NCBI GenBank assembly: GCA_024516035.1
Contig: CM044964.1
Span: forward strand, 14,438,449 to 14,502,448
Length of the DNA stretch: 64,000 bases
Direction: 5' to 3'
From: Bactericera cockerelli
Lineage: Eukaryota > Arthropoda > Insecta > Hemiptera > Triozidae
The position numbers and the translations under genes are program-made. Numbering within the stretch: position 1 is the stretch's first letter; each line of letters starts with the position of its first letter. Below the pieces are notes generated by a model. It worked only from the letters and a program-made list of their open reading frames with translations. It was not told the DNA's origin and searched no databases. Of the stretch, positions 1 through 13,329 are shown one piece after another.

Positions 1-98
1 AAACTCGCTTTACTAAATCTACGCTGAAGCCGGGACTTGAACCACCGCCCTCCAGGTCACAAGTCAGCTGCCTTATCGATCAACCCACTGAGGTCGGT
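1..98 (-). repeat. tRNA-headed SINE, family A (cut by window edge)
   Basis: Read on the minus strand this begins with a tRNA-like head (GATCGATAAGG region, then a B-box-like GGTGGTTCAAGTCCCGG) and continues into a body ending at the window edge. The same sequence recurs at 31205-31360, 44903-45055, 60275-60380 and 63352-63500, and inside the arms of the inverted-repeat element at 48.6-50.6 kb. Repetition and the RNA polymerase III B box support a tRNA-derived SINE rather than a tRNA gene. Confidence 0.75.
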
Positions 99-1865
99 AT
101 ACACTATAAGTATAGGACAATGTACAATTGTACATGTAGTTGAGTGTTCCTAAACGCTGAATCTCAACATTTTTGTCCAATGCATAAATTCTTTAGGATG
201 AATTGTTGCCATTATTGGATAAAGATCGGATGGAATGACTATAATACGGTAGAAAAAGAGAATCAAAACTTACATAGAATGTCACATGTATGGACACTAT
301 ATCTCTCTAACATGTTAATTAATCAGCAGTTAGTTTAATGATAGTTTTTTTTTTTTTTTTTTTTTTTTTCATGTATTTCTCTTCCGAGAAATTTTGTGTT
401 TACAATACCTACTCGTAAATATGATATTTTTGTTTTTTGATCTAAATGCATAATTCCTTCTCGTTTTTTTTGTGAGATAGAGAGAATTTGACCACACATA
501 ATTAGAGAATTAGGGCACCAAAAACAACGACTGGAATAAGGGGACTTTATTATCTAAATTTCAAGTTGGTTGTGGTGAAGCTTTTCTGTTTGACTAACTA
601 GTTTATCTTTCTTCACATGGACAAAGTGCTTAATTAATCGAATTCATATAAAAATAGGTAAAAGTAATAAATTACGATAAAATATTTCTGCTAAATTGCT
701 CATTAGTGGTAAAGTCTAAATGCATTGATAAAATTATATTTTCAATTTTCTCATAATAAATTCCTAACCGAGGTATTTCCAATCAAATGGTTTTGATTGG
801 AATAATGGTGTTCAAGAGGAGGTGTTAAACTAATAATAATTATTATTTATTCATATAGGTATAATGTGTGAAATTGACGTAGAAATGGTTTTGTGAAATA
901 TTACACTTTTTGCTCATTAATTTCGTATAGTTAGAGCACAATGATTAATTATAACAAGGTCTGGATTCTGGATGAATGAAAACAAATATGTATTTTAATC
1001 AATGCTCCAATTAATAGGTGATTTGGGGGTTTGTCAAACCGTTAGCAATATTATAATCAATCAATTCATCTACACTACAAGGTGAGAGGGGAGAGGATAA
1101 TATTGAGAACGAGAGAGAAAAGAGGGAAAATAGGTATTGAAGTGAAGAAGAGAAAATAAAAGAGAATAATAGGAGGAAAAGAATGAGAATTGAGAAGACG
1201 ATTGAATGAGAGAGAGAGAATAGGAAATGTGAGAAAGACATGTAAATTGCTCATCATTAGAAATGGATTTTAATTAATATTTATCGTGAGCTTAAAGTTA
1301 AACAAAAAAAGGCCTTAAAATCGTAGCTTCCTATGCCCACAAAGTACATGTTTTTTTGTATAAAAGTAAAATAACTTTTAAATGTTGTTAAATTTAGATT
1401 TTTATTTTTAGAGCTAAATAAAAAAGAATGCAGGTGACTTCAAACGAGCTGAGAGGAGGCATAGGTAACAAAGTACAAAGGACACAATTAATTGGCGAGG
1501 CACAAGGTCCTTAAGCTATAAATTCCAGAGAATCATTATGGAAAGCCTTCAATTCAGTTCAATTTTTTTTTTTTTTTTAAAGGTACAATTTACATGCTAT
1601 CAACACTATTACAAACTACACCTTAAACATAATTATATAAACAAAAACAAATATGGTACATTCTCTGAGTCGGTTCATTTCAATAATCTCAACATACCCA
1701 AATCTCCTGTCAACCGTCAAATTCGGTTAAATAAATTGCCTAAGCTAATGCATTCTGAGAGAGTCTTGTTTCTACGAAATTTGACGATTGAAAAGAGGTT
1801 TGGTTATTTTGGAGAGTGAGAGTGCTCTTTAGAATGAAGCCTGTAGCCATTCCAGAAACACTTTC
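99..1865. other. AT-rich stretch, no gene seen
   Basis: AT-rich sequence with a poly-T run at about 345-369 and a short GA-rich tract at about 1080-1235. The open frames are short and of low complexity. I see no splice-flanked coding piece. Confidence 0.6.
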
Positions 1866-1992
1866 CACTCTCCAAATCCCGAATTCCGTTTCAACTGTCA
1901 CGCACAACGCACTCTGGTTGGTTGATTTAAACGCAATGACCAATCAGAGTGCGTTGTGTGACGGTTGAAACGGAGATTTGGGATATGGAGAG
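1866..1992. repeat. Foldback inverted repeat (MITE-like)
   Basis: The left arm runs through TTTCAACTGTCACGCACAAC and ACTCTGGTTGGT. The right arm is its near-perfect reverse complement (ACCAATCAGAGT, then GTTGTGTGACGGTTGAAACG), with a loop of about 20 bases. Weaker pairing extends outside the arms. This is a hairpin-forming repeat, probably a small DNA-transposon derivative. Confidence 0.7.
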
Positions 1993-2089
1993 AGGAAAAA
2001 ATTCTTGGCATGGGCTACTACTCTCTGAACATAGAGATAATAAGGTGTTTTTTTTACCCTTGCAGTCTTTATTAAGTGCATTTTTTGAC

Positions 2090-2930
2090 GTCTGACCATC
2101 GACTAATTTCTCTTTTAAATTACCTGCTGTTCTCTTCCTCCTCTCCTTCCTCTATGTTTTCTCTTATTTTCTCTTCCTCTTTTGTACCTCTCTCTTCCTC
2201 TCATATATCCTCTCCTTTCATCTCTTTCTATTTTGTGCAATGTCTTCTCGCCAGTTTATCTCTCTCAAGTCTTCCTCAACTCTGTATATCATCTCATTTC
2301 GTTCTCCCTCTCTCTCTTTCACCATTTCAAATCTTATAGGCCTATTGACTACGTCTGGTGCAATGAGTTTACAACGACTTTGTTATAACAACACGTTAAG
2401 GGATTTTGCTTCATTCTCTTGCTCAACATTCTCTCTCTCTTTGCTGTACCTCTAGATGTATGACATTGCTCTATCTCTCTCTATTATTCTAGCATTTCTA
2501 ACTTCACCTTCTATCCCTTTTCAATCTCTTTCTCTATTCTCTTTTATTTACCTTATTTCTATGACATTAACTCTCTTATTCTTGTAACATCTACGATTAC
2601 CACTACTATCCCCTTTTTTTATCTCTCTTCTCTCTCTATATTCGTTTGTTCTATTTACTCTCTATCTGTTTCTCTGTCTTTTCTATACCCTATCAAACCT
2701 ACATCTATTCGCTATCCCTTTTTTTTTATATCTGCTTCTCTTTACCTTTAGGTCATAACCTTTCTTATTATTTAGCATTCCTACGGCGATCACTACTATT
2801 GCTTTTTTTCTTTTATCCTTCTTCTGTTTCTTTTACCCCTATATTATTTCCCTTTCCCCCTCTCTCTCACTCTCTCTTAATATACTAGCATTCTACGGCT
2901 ATCTACGTTTTATATTTATCTTCTCCTCCT
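2090..2930. repeat. Pyrimidine-rich low-complexity tract
   Basis: Long CT-rich sequence with TCTCTC, TTTCTC and CCTCTC motifs. It creates open frames rich in S, L and F that should not be read as genes. Confidence 0.75.
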
Positions 2931-4504
2931 CTTCCATCTCATCGATTTATTGGAAAAAATTTTAACAAAAGATTATTTCGATACTAATATATCATTTTAC
3001 ATATACTATTTACAGCTTACAGCAAAACATTGATATCCCTATAACCCCTAAACGCAGCAATGTATTCATTTTTAAGAATACTTCAATTTGTTATTCATTT
3101 TGAACACTCCAAGGTATGAATTTTGAATACTTCATCGCAAAATGTATTAATTTATCCATGCCGAAAGTACAGGCGAGTACGGTTGAAATAACTCACAAAA
3201 TGTATTCCAGGTGAAGAAATTGTGTGAACTAGAAAGTTGTGAACGAGTTGAATCTGATGGTAATCAATTTTACCCTCCGAAACACTCACACCCACACAAC
3301 ACTTTATATATCTCCTCTCTCTCTTCTCTCACACACACACACACACATCAACAACACAACCCAACACAACACACAACACCAACACACCAACAACACACAC
3401 ACCAGACACAAAAGAGGCTTCCAAGATCCAATCGTTGATTTTTCAGTAATACAATTGAACTGGATAAATAATATAGGATTATTATTTTATTATAAATATT
3501 ATAATTCATATAAGAACGGGATATAAATAATTAAAAGGACGGGAATTCTTATATACAGGTTTCTCTAATGAAGAGGTTTTTTTCCCCTTAGAGGTAAATT
3601 TCCACTCGAAATTTTTTCTTTAATAACAAGGTTTCCCAGATCTCTTAGAAAGGTTCAACTATCACAAATGTGAAGCAATGAAACAAACGTATAATAACTT
3701 TCTTTTGTATTCTCTACATTGACCTCTTAGCATTGACGGGGGTTATATCCCCAGCACCGTTAGACTGTTTATTACTCTGGAGAAAATGGATAGTTTCAAC
3801 ATCTGTCAACTATTCTGAGATATTCCGACATACATTTCCATGATGAATTGGAGGCGTAGCTGATCAAATTTGGGGAGGGGGTTCTCCGCAAAACCCCTTT
3901 TGGCTACGCGCTGATGGTTCCAACTTGCAATCTTCGACGAAGATGAACATAAAGGAGAAGAAGGATCTTTATATATTCAAAGGCTTCTCAAAGCTCGTCC
4001 TAATGCACTCTGAACGCTCACTAATTATGCACATGCTGTTATAGAGAAACTTGAGGGTGTTAAATTCACAAAGCACTCGGAAAATGAGACAAGAGTTCAG
4101 AGATAAACTTTCTTTCAGAAAGTCTACAAGACAGGAAAGGTCAATAGAAAACAACAACAAAACAACAATATCACCAGAATTATTTTCATTATTAATTTCA
4201 AATATCTTCAACACAGCAACAAAAACAATACTAACAACAACATTATACCCGAATTATTCCTATTAATTTCCAAATTTTTTTCAAAAACATTATAAAAATA
4301 TTCCATGTCAATTCAAATCATCTTCAACAATAAAAACTAAAGAGGGAATCCATTGAGTCCCAACATTTTTTCCCAACGTTGCGCAACCTTTGTCCAACCA
4401 AAGGGAAGGTTTTAATGCTTTGCAAAGTCGTGGGTTTAATCATTTGATCTTAAGGAAGAGGGAGATGAAACGTTGGAGACAGAATTCATCTGGGTCGGTT
4501 TGTT
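2931..4504. other. AT-rich stretch with CA-rich microsatellite, no gene seen
   Basis: Mostly unique AT-rich sequence. A (CA)n/(ACAAC)n-rich segment lies at about 3283-3410. No splice-flanked or family-recognisable coding sequence was found. Confidence 0.55.
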
Positions 4505-5065
4505 CCAGATATCACTATGTTTTGATACAACTCATTTTTAAACTTCAAATTTTTTTATGACTATCAAATCTTTTTTTTCTGTATCATCATTGTTCTCAGT
4601 TTAAAAACACTGTTTTGATGACTTCAAATTTGTTTATGAAACAACATTTGTTTCATAATTCCCTCATTGTTCTAATATAACATCATTGTTATGACTATAC
4701 ATCTTTTTTCTATGACTACAACTATTGTTCTATAACTAAAAATTTTCATGATATCAAAATTTTTTGACTATCAATTTTTTCATGCTTAAAAATCATTGTT
4801 TCAGGTTTCAAACCTTGTTTTATGATTTCAACATATTGTTCTCTGAATAAAAACATTGTTCATGGTATCCAAAAAATTGTTTTTTTGACACACATCATTT
4901 TCCTGACTAAAAAAATATTTTTTTTAATTCAATACATTTTTTGATATCAACTATTTTTTTCATTTTCAACATAGTGTTCCCAAAAACTATCAATCATTGT
5001 TCTTGAAAAACTATTGTTCTATGATTAAACATCATTTTTTCAAGATATAAAAATCTTGTTTCTTT
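4505..5065 (+). repeat. Degenerate tandem repeat, CATTGTTCTATGACT-like
   Basis: Words such as ATCATTGTTCT and TATGACTA recur every 20-40 bases with many substitutions and indels. This suggests an old or poorly resolved minisatellite. It leads directly into the noisy homopolymer region. Confidence 0.5.
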
Positions 5066-8000
5066 TTGCTGCTTTCTTCTAATTTACTTTTGAACTTAAA
5101 AAAAATTTTTGCGTATTCAGCAAAGAAAAGAATATTATGACGGACAAAAAACGCCAAATTTTTTAAATTTTAAAAGGTTCAAAAGTTCCCCAAAAAATTT
5201 AAAATTTGACCTTGGGTAGTGGGGATTAGATCCCCTTTATCCCAAAAATTTGGAAATAAAAAGGGACTGGTTAGGCGCTTTTTTGGGATTTTGTTGGTTG
5301 AAAAAAACTGCAGGGGTTTTTCCTTTTTTTTGATTTGTGACCACATATATTAAAAATTTTAAAAATTTGGTGGTAAAAATTTTGAACATTAACCTGTGGT
5401 GGTTCTTTCCCAAAAAAAATTTTTTAAACAAAATTTTAAAAGAAAATTTTCTAAATTTTTAAAAATATTTTTTTTAATCTATTATTCTTTTTTGTAGAAG
5501 AGTACTTTCGTAATCTTGTAAAAATTTTTTTAGGATAGAATTAAAAAAAAAAAAAAACAAAAAAAAAAGAAGAAAAAAAACCCGATACAACAGAAAAAAA
5601 CAAAAAAATTCCGAACAAAAAAAAAATTCTCTAAAAACTTGTAAAATTTTTTTAAAAAAAAATACTATATATTAACCTTAAAAAAGTCAAAATTTTTAAA
5701 AAAAACCCCTAATTGTCTACAAAATCATAAAAAATAAAGTTAGCCATTGGTTTAAAAAAAATTTTTGCTCGCAATTTTTTTCTTTTTTTGGTTTTTTTTT
5801 AAAAACTTTTTTTTTTGTTAAAAATTTTTTTTTTTTTCCTCATATTAAGTTTTTTTTTTTAATTTTAACTTTTTTTTTAATAAAATCTTTTTTTATTTTA
5901 CCTCTTATCAGGAAAAAAATTTTTTATTTTAAAAAGTATTTTTTTTTTTTTTTTAAAAAATTTTTTTAGTATTTTTTGTGGAAAATGGGTTTCGACGCGA
6001 CGTTATGTCGATAAAACAAATTTGGGGCCTGGAAGTTTTCCATGTTGAATTTGTAGCTATTTTAATTTGATAGACCGAATAAAGGTATAAAATAAAATAA
6101 TTTAAAATATAAAAAAATAATATTTTATTGAAAAAAGAGATGGTGAGCGGAATCAGATAAAAAGAAAGAAATGGAGGAAAGAAAAATTTGATATTTTGGG
6201 GAAAAAAAATTTGAAAAAATTTTTGGCTTATTTTAAAAAACTTAAAAGAAAAGAAGCCAAAGAAAAAGAAAAACAAAAGAAAAAAAGTAAAAAAAAGAAA
6301 AAAAAAAAAAAGGGAAAGGGGACCCAAATTTTAAAAAAAAAATAAAAAGATGCCCCGAAAAAAAAAATTCGAAGGAAAAAAGGAGAGAAAAAAACCCCAG
6401 TCGAAAAAAAGGAGGGAAAGCATGAAAAAGTTGAAAAAAAAAGAATTTTTAGGTCATTAAGGGGGAAGAGAGAGAGAGGAAGAGTGAGGAAAAGGGGAAA
6501 AGAGAGGGGGGGAGAGAAAAATAAAAAAAAGTTAGATGTTAAGGGTTAGGGTGGAGAAAAGGAGGAGAAATGGGGAGATCAAAAACCCCAACCCCAGTTA
6601 AAAAAAATTAAAATTTTGAACCCAAACCCCTAATTCCCTTTAAAAGGGCAAAAAGCAGGATTTTAGCGTACTTTTGGCCTTTGTGATTTTTCTTAAAAAT
6701 TTTGTAAAGAACTTACCATTTTTTTTTTTAAAATTGTTTTTGTCCAAGATTTTCGAGTTAAATTTTATCGGTTTAAAACGCAGGGAAAAGTTTTTTAAAA
6801 TTTTCAAACCAAGGGTCAACACGACCCCAAGGTTACAATCGTCCTTAAAGCTACAAAGTTGCAAAATATTACAAAAAGAAAAGAGCAAATGACAAATTAA
6901 AGGTTAAAAAAATGGAAATAACAAAAAAAAACGTCTCTGAAAAAAATTAAAAAAGTAGGAAAAGAAAAAAAGATGTAAAACATAAATTAAAAAAAGAAGA
7001 ACGTAAAGAATAAATGGAGGTAGTAAAAGGGTTATTAAAAAAAGGGGGTTATAAAATGGGGGGGAGGCGGGGGGGGTTGGGCGGTAAATAAGAATAATGA
7101 GAAAAACATTTTTTGAGAAAAGGGGAAGTTCCCAAAGGAAAACCAAAGAAAATTTAAAAGGAAAAAAGGGGGAGAGGGAAAAAAAAAAATAAAGGATAGA
7201 AAGAGTTGCAGGAACGGATAAGGGGGGGGTAAAAAAAAAAAATGAAAGAGGGGGTAAAGGTAACATAAGAAGCGTGAAGAAGAAATAAAAGGAAGAAGTG
7301 GGGGAGGGTGGATTGGGAAAAAAAGGGAAGATAATTTTTTACGGGGTTTAAATTATTGGAACTTTTACAATTAAGGTAAAGGGATTCAGATTAAAAAAAA
7401 GGGGGGGAAATAACGCAAACTGGAGAAGGTTTTTTGGAAAATGGGAAATTTTTTTTGCGGAAGGGATATTATTAAAAGAAAAGGGTTTAAATTGAATTAA
7501 TATAAAACGTAAATCCGAATACATTTAAATAATAAAAATTAATCTTTATGGAAGGAAAACAGGCGGGTTTGTTCAAAGTATTTTTAAACAAAACCTCAGA
7601 GCTTATTTTAGTGGTCCCCCTAAATTAAGAAAAAATTCATGTGGGGGGGAAATTTAAACAAAAGGTCTTAGCTCTGGTTCCCCAGAGAGGCTTTTCCTTG
7701 ATACCAGTGCAGGTTAAAAGGGGGTTTTTAGTTGCTGAGTTCTTTTGTGATTGGTAATCTTGTTTTGGTTGGGGTTCTGGAAAAAAATTTGGGTTTAAAG
7801 AAGAAGCACTTTGTTTTGTTTTTTTTTTGTGGGGGGGGGGGGGGGGGTTTACTTCCTTTAAAAAACAATCCCAAGTTTTTTGCTTAATAATTTAAATTTT
7901 AACTAGCCCCCGGGGCTCAAGTGTTGTATTTTGGGGGAGGGGTTTTTTGGGCCAACCGGCTGAGTGAGTGTAAAGGGGGTAGGGGTTTTGATTTTCAAAA

Positions 8001-8100
8001 TGGGGTAAAAACCGTTAAAAACTTTTAAGTTAAAGGGGGGTTAAACGAAAAAATTTAGAAAATTTTTTTTAAAAGCTAAAAGGCTCCAAGATGCATTAAA
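5066..8100. other. Homopolymer-saturated region, suspected low-quality gap fill
   Basis: Nearly every word is a run of A, T or G (for example a G run at about 7831-7847 and many runs of 8-15 A or T). Composition shifts from T-rich to A-rich to G-rich, unlike the flanks. No element, splice site or domain is readable. This looks like unpolished long-read consensus rather than real base order, so open frames here are not supported. Confidence 0.55.
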
Positions 8101-8159
8101 AAGAGCTAATTCCTGAGAATTAACTTCAAGACTTGCAAACTTCGCACATCAATCACTTT

Positions 8160-8253
8160 TCTCTCGCTTTCTCTCTCTCTCTCTCACTCTCTCTCTCTCT
8201 CACTCTCTCTCTCTCACTCTCTCTCACTCTCACTCTCTCTCTCTCTCTCTCTT
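8160..8253 (+). repeat. (CT)n microsatellite
   Basis: Almost pure CTCTCT with CACTCT interruptions. Confidence 0.9.
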
Positions 8254-8496
8254 GGTTTAGTAAATTTTCCTTGCATTCAAGAACAATTTTTCTTCTTAAT
8301 CATACTTTTATTTCAAAGCACTTTAAGGATAGAAGAATCTTTTTTTCTTTCGTAGTAGCATAGCTTTCATATGAGCAAACCGTTTTGTTAGTAAAAAAAA
8401 TCATGTACAATATTTTACATACAGAGTGGGCCATTCACATTGGTCATATTTGTTTTTGGATTGAAACTAGAATGAGTGACAACTATTATTATTATA
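8254..8496. other. Unique AT-rich sequence, nothing recognised
   Basis: No coding or repeat signature was identified between the CT tract and the LINE-like tail. Confidence 0.5.
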
Positions 8497-8695
8497 CAAC
8501 GCTTTATTAGGTATAAATGGACATTATGTACAATTGTACATACAAATAATTAATTTAACAATGAAAAAAAATGGAAACGATATATACCATGAAAATGAAA
8601 AAGAATAGAAAATATGTATATAAAAAATAAGTCCTAACTAAAGGGCGGGGTTATTGCCTATGGCGATCTCTTCCACCCAACCTATTTGCAATTGA
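8497..8695 (-). mobile_element. LINE/SINE 3' tail fragment (GCCATAGGC-type)
   Basis: On the minus strand it reads ATTGCCTATGGCGATC-complement, then AAAGGGCGGGG-complement, then a T-rich body ending in AATAAAGCGTTGTAT and an AAT-repeat tail. The same tail occurs split around the inverted-repeat element (48500-48598 and 50598-50685), with diverged relatives near 30185, 34565, 46375 and 63895. An AATAAA followed by a short tandem tail fits a non-LTR retrotransposon 3' end. Confidence 0.65.
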
Positions 8696-8699
8696 TTGT

Positions 8700-9805
8700 A
8701 TTTTTGTGAGGAAGTGGAGACCTTACCGATTGGTTCTCTCAAAAGTGGAAGATGATGTCGTGCAGGTAGCATTCCCCGAGAGTGAGTGACTCATTGCTTT
8801 CGTTTTTCAGCATTTCCCGTAACATTCATGAGTATATCAGGCTGAATAGCCGCTATTTTTGTGTTTCAAGGCCTCCAAGTTTTGTGGCTTATTTACAAAA
8901 AAGTTAGATTTGAAAATCCACATTAATATGTCTGGAACTTTACTGTAAGAGTAAAGGGACTCTCAAGTCTCGTTCTTGTAGGATAAACAGAGTGTTGTAT
9001 TTTACGTTATCAGAAGACTAGGAAGGAAAACTTGTAATATATGAATCGTCTTACAACTTGTGTGAGGTGTGTCCCCGTCTTGTTGGAACCAGAAATACTC
9101 TAGGACAAAATTCCAAAAGTTTTACTTTTGAAATATGCAATAAATCATTAATTTGATCATAACACAAGGGTTTAGGGTCATTATAAATGACCCACTTTGT
9201 ATCCACCTGGTTAGACCACAGTAAAACACCCAGTTTACTTAGCATGGCATAAATAGTGCTGACATCCTGTATTGCTTGTCATTAGTTATAGCGCACATTG
9301 CATACTTATATTAGTTACCAGGCGTGCATAACAACGTCTCATAGAGGATTTTCAATATATATTATAATACTCGTATATGGTAGTTACCGTGCATGCAACG
9401 TTGCATACATTTTACCATAACCAGACTAATATGATTTTATGTGGTACTTTGTGCAGGAAATAATCTACCTAAGTGTACATTTTAACGGATGATAGGTTAT
9501 TGAATTTTCTATGAATCTTACTGACTTGTTCTCAAAACATTACCTTATCGTAAATATTTAAAACATCATTCAGGATACATCCTAAGGGCCAAGAAAAATC
9601 TTTTATCTCATAGTATTCTAAACTTAAACGGTCTTTGACTTCTCCTGTAAGTGTACAGGGTGTATAATATACTAATGAATAAATTAGTATTTTATCTATG
9701 TAGGTACATCTGGTACATGTTTAATTTTTAGAGGAGGAACAGAATTTTATGTCAGCCTGCGCCTCACAGACAGAGTTTATCCTTCGAGAATTTTCTATCC
9801 TAGTG
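8700..9805. other. Unannotated intergenic/intronic sequence
   Basis: AT-rich sequence without recognised repeats or splice-flanked coding pieces. The 64-residue minus frame at 9051-9245 has no recognisable motif and was not accepted. Confidence 0.5.
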
Positions 9806-10474
9806 TCATTTATTATTTCTCTTCCCTCTCTCTTTCTCTCTATATCTCTCCTCATTCTTTCTCTCTATCTCTTCTCTTTCTTTCTCTCTCTCTCTCTCTC
9901 CTCTTTCTTTCTCTCTCTCTCTCTCTTTATTTCTCACCCTCGTTCTCTCACTTCATCTCCTTTTTAATCTGTCACTCTACTTTTCACCCACACTCTTAAA
10001 CTTTTTCCTCTCTATTTCTCTCTCTTACCCTCTCCTCTTTTTTATACCCTCTCTTTCTACTTGTACCTCCTTCGCCTTGAAAAAATAATAATACTCGTTT
10101 GCACTAGAACGATCCTTCTTTCACCCTTCTTTATCCTACACCTATTTTTTTATCTCTCCCTCCTATAACCCCCTGTATTTTACCTCGATTTTTCTTTCCT
10201 TCTCTCTCTCTCTCTCCCTCTATCTCTTTTTCTCTATCCCTCCCCTATCTATCTCTCTTCTGTCACCTAGTAGACCGCATCTGATGCTGCTGGAATTAAA
10301 ATAAAAGCGAGAAAGAAAAACAGAAACAACTCGACGTTTGTGGCATTAATCATCTCGCTCCTTCTCTTTCCTTCTTATCTCTCTCCTTGTCTGTCTCTAT
10401 CTTTCTTTTCTCTCTCTCTCTCTCTCTCCTTCTCTTTCCTTCTTATCTCTCTCCTTGTCTCCTTGTCTGCTTTT

Positions 10475-10551
<77 letters not shown>

Positions 10552-10780
10552 CTCTCTCTCTATCTTGTTCCATTCCTCCGTATATCTCTTTTTCCCTTCT
10601 GACAGTCTTTTCATTTTACTTATCTTGTTCCTTCTCTCTCTCGTTTCTCTCTCTCTCTCCACACCTTTCTCTCCATTTTCAACATACTTTTAATATCACT
10701 CTCCTATTTCCTTTTAATTATTTTTTTTCCATCCATCTCTTCTCTTTCTTGATTTTTTCTTACGTTTTTCCCTAACATTC
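9806..10780 (+). repeat. Pyrimidine-rich tract with (CT)n core
   Basis: CT microsatellite-like sequence, purest at about 10480-10560. It explains the overlapping S/L-rich frames at 10340-10775. Confidence 0.85.
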
Positions 10781-11149
10781 TCTTACCGACACTATGAACC
10801 TTTCATCTTTATGACTTTTCTCTTGCCCCAAGTTTACCTCAAAATCTACTTCCCCTTGATTTTTTAAAATTATTGAGGGCAATCCATAGTTGTTATCGTT
10901 ATTTTTTCTTCTAACATCACTAGTGTTTCTTATGTTTGTTGTTGTTAATCTTATCATTACCTGTGTTTTGCTCAAAACCTGAAGTAGAAAAAAAAAAATT
11001 GAAAAAAAAAATCAAAACGTCAAGACCAACTTCAAAATTGCACTTTCAGTTTTGTTGTGAGAAGTAAAAGAAAATACAATACAGTACAATACTCTATTCA
11101 TCCTGAAATAATGAGACTAAAAAGAGTCTCTTTATAATATTAATAACAC

Positions 11150-11352
11150 TCTCTAGTGTAAGGTAACCATCAGGCGAGGTTAATGTTCAAAGCATTTTCT
11201 ACCACCTAACCCTCAGAGTCTTTGTATTATGTGGTCACAAATTCAAATTATTGAGGAAAAATTCATGCACTGGGTGGGATTCGAACCAACGGATCCCTAC
11301 AGTACCTGGATTACCAGACAAGCATTTTAACCACTTGACTACCAGTGTACGG
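11150..11352 (-). repeat. tRNA-headed SINE, family D
   Basis: On the minus strand the head has TAGTCAAGTGG (A-box region) and GGTTCGAATCCCACCC (B box), then ATGAATTTTTCCTC and a body ending near GGTTACCTTAC. Copies occur at 16725-16825 (fragment), 23232-23440, 33390-33556 and, interrupted, at 36400-36471 with 36786-36825. Confidence 0.75.
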
Positions 11353-11809
11353 TGTTTTTACTCATTTTTCCCATGTTTATTATTTATAATATTAAAAGAA
11401 TATATTCTGTACATTCCTTTTTCTACGTTAACCAATTGACTACGCACTTTACTAATAGATGGAAATGGAAATAGAAATAGCGATAAAAGGATATTAGAGA
11501 TAAATATGTAGTACACATATGTATATTGTATAATAAGTAAGTATAAAACACTGGCAACTTGGGGTTGTAAGAACAACAAATTGATGGACAGTGAAATCTT
11601 ATAATGTTTTGAACGTCTCCCAGCGAGATCCTAAGAGTGAACCTGTCAAACTGGCCATAGGAAAAACTGTAACGCTTTCGGTTCGAATCACAAAGCTCGA
11701 GGTTAGACATATTTATACTGTCTTAACAATACAACCATGTACAATTGTACATATACATACTAAGGAACAATGTTACATTAAGAAGAACAAAATAATTCAG
11801 ACGTTAAAG
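11353..11809. other. AT-rich stretch, nothing recognised
   Basis: No supported gene; short overlapping frames only. Confidence 0.5.
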
Positions 11810-12790
11810 AAAAGACTGAAAGAGATGTAGAGAGTGAGAAAGAGACAGAGAGGAAAAGAGAGCGAGAGTGAGAGAGGAGAGGAGAGGGAAGTAATTTGAG
11901 TATAATTAATCTCATTGTTTAAATACGGGCTATTATCGTTAGAGAAAGAGAATGAGATATAATTATCATTATTCTTACTTTTACAGAAAGAGATAGAGAA
12001 AGGGAAAAGTATACATGAGAGAAGAAGATGACAAAAGATAGATGAGAGATAAAGGCATAGATGACAGAGAGAAAAAGATATAGATGATGAGGAGAGAGAG
12101 AAGTGATAGAGAACCACGATGGAGTCATAAAAGAGAATAGAGATAAAGAGAAAGGGAAGATTATACATAAGAGAAGAAGATGACAATAGATAGATGAGAG
12201 ATAAAGGCATAGATGAGAGAGAGAAAAAGATATAGATAATGAGGAGAAAAAGTAGTGATAGAGAACCATGATTGAGTCATTAAAGAGAATAGAGATAAAG
12301 AGAAAGGGAAAAGTATACATGAGAGAAGAAGATAACAAGAGATAGATGAGAAAAAAGAAAGAGAAATATAAGAGAGTGGTACAAAAGAAAGAAGGAGATA
12401 CAGAAAAAGTGGGGAGAACAAAGCGATAGAGATAAAAAAAAAACATGAGGAAATTATAGAGAAAATGAGATAGAAGGAAAGATAGAAAAGATGAAGAAAA
12501 TGAGAAAGAGAGAAGAAATATAAGAAGAAGGAGAGATTATGTACGCAGTTACGCACCCACGCACGCAAAATAGAAAAAAGGAAAGAAAAAGACAAAATAT
12601 TGCGTGATATTTTAAGCCAAAAACGTTGGAAAAATTGTGGGTAGAAGAAAAAAAAATGGAAAAGAGAGAATGAAAGAGGTTTTGAGAGAGAGAAAGAGAG
12701 AGCGAGAGACAGAGAGAGAGAGAAAGTGGTTTTGAGAGAGATAGAGAAAAAGAGAGGGAGAGTTTTGAGAGAGGAGGGAGAAGGAGAGAA
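11810..12790 (-). repeat. Purine-rich (GA) tract with internal duplication of about 180 bp
   Basis: GAGAGA/GATAGA-rich sequence. A block containing AGGCATAGATGA, GAGAACCA and GAGTCAT is repeated about three times between 12000 and 12330. The minus-strand S/L/F-rich frames are products of this repeat. Confidence 0.75.
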
Positions 12791-13164
12791 AGATGGAAAG
12801 CCTAAGATTTGAACACAGACAGAATGACGAAAAGGTTTTTTGCTCTCACTAAAATTTCCGAAGAAAATTTAAATGCACCAAATGAAAGTGAAACAGACGA
12901 AAGTGAAAAACCTGAGGACAAAGGTAGCGGCGTGGAAGAAGGAATAATAAAACACAAAGAATGATGAGAAAATAGGAGCCAGGATGGAAAGAAGTGAAAG
13001 TAGAACTGACAAAACTAGAAGACAAGCAAATTCTGATAATGTAAGAATCCGCATTCTCTGCGATTGCATATTTTTTTCGAATTTGATCGAATTTGTATAA
13101 TTCCGTGAGAGAAATTTCAAATTCGGGTCCATAGCTTCGCCACTGCTTCTGTGATAGGGCTCTT
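12791..13164. other. No gene seen
   Basis: The minus frame at 12869-13132 has hydrophobic stretches, but I see no known motif and no confident splice flank. Confidence 0.4.
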
Positions 13165-13245
13165 AGAATAGAATAGAATAGAATATACCTTGTTTATACT
13201 GCCGAGGTAAGACTGAAAAGTCCCTTAACTCCAGCAGTCAAACAG
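13165..13245 (-). repeat. SINE family B fragment (3' part)
   Basis: TTTATACTGCC, AAAAGTCCC and CCAGCAGT match the 3' half of family B as seen at 14805-15020 and 35202-35412, in minus orientation. A (GAATA)n-like stretch at its left end is the tail. Confidence 0.6.
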
Positions 13246-13329
13246 TTCTTATATGTTCTTACTGTAAAGGTATGTTCATTATGTGTAGGTGTGTGGGTTT
13301 ATTGATATAATTATCGCACATACTAAGCT

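Noticed and set aside
6640..7266. Open frames in the homopolymer-rich region
   Set aside because: Base order there is unreliable; K/F-rich and P/F-rich products reflect homopolymers.
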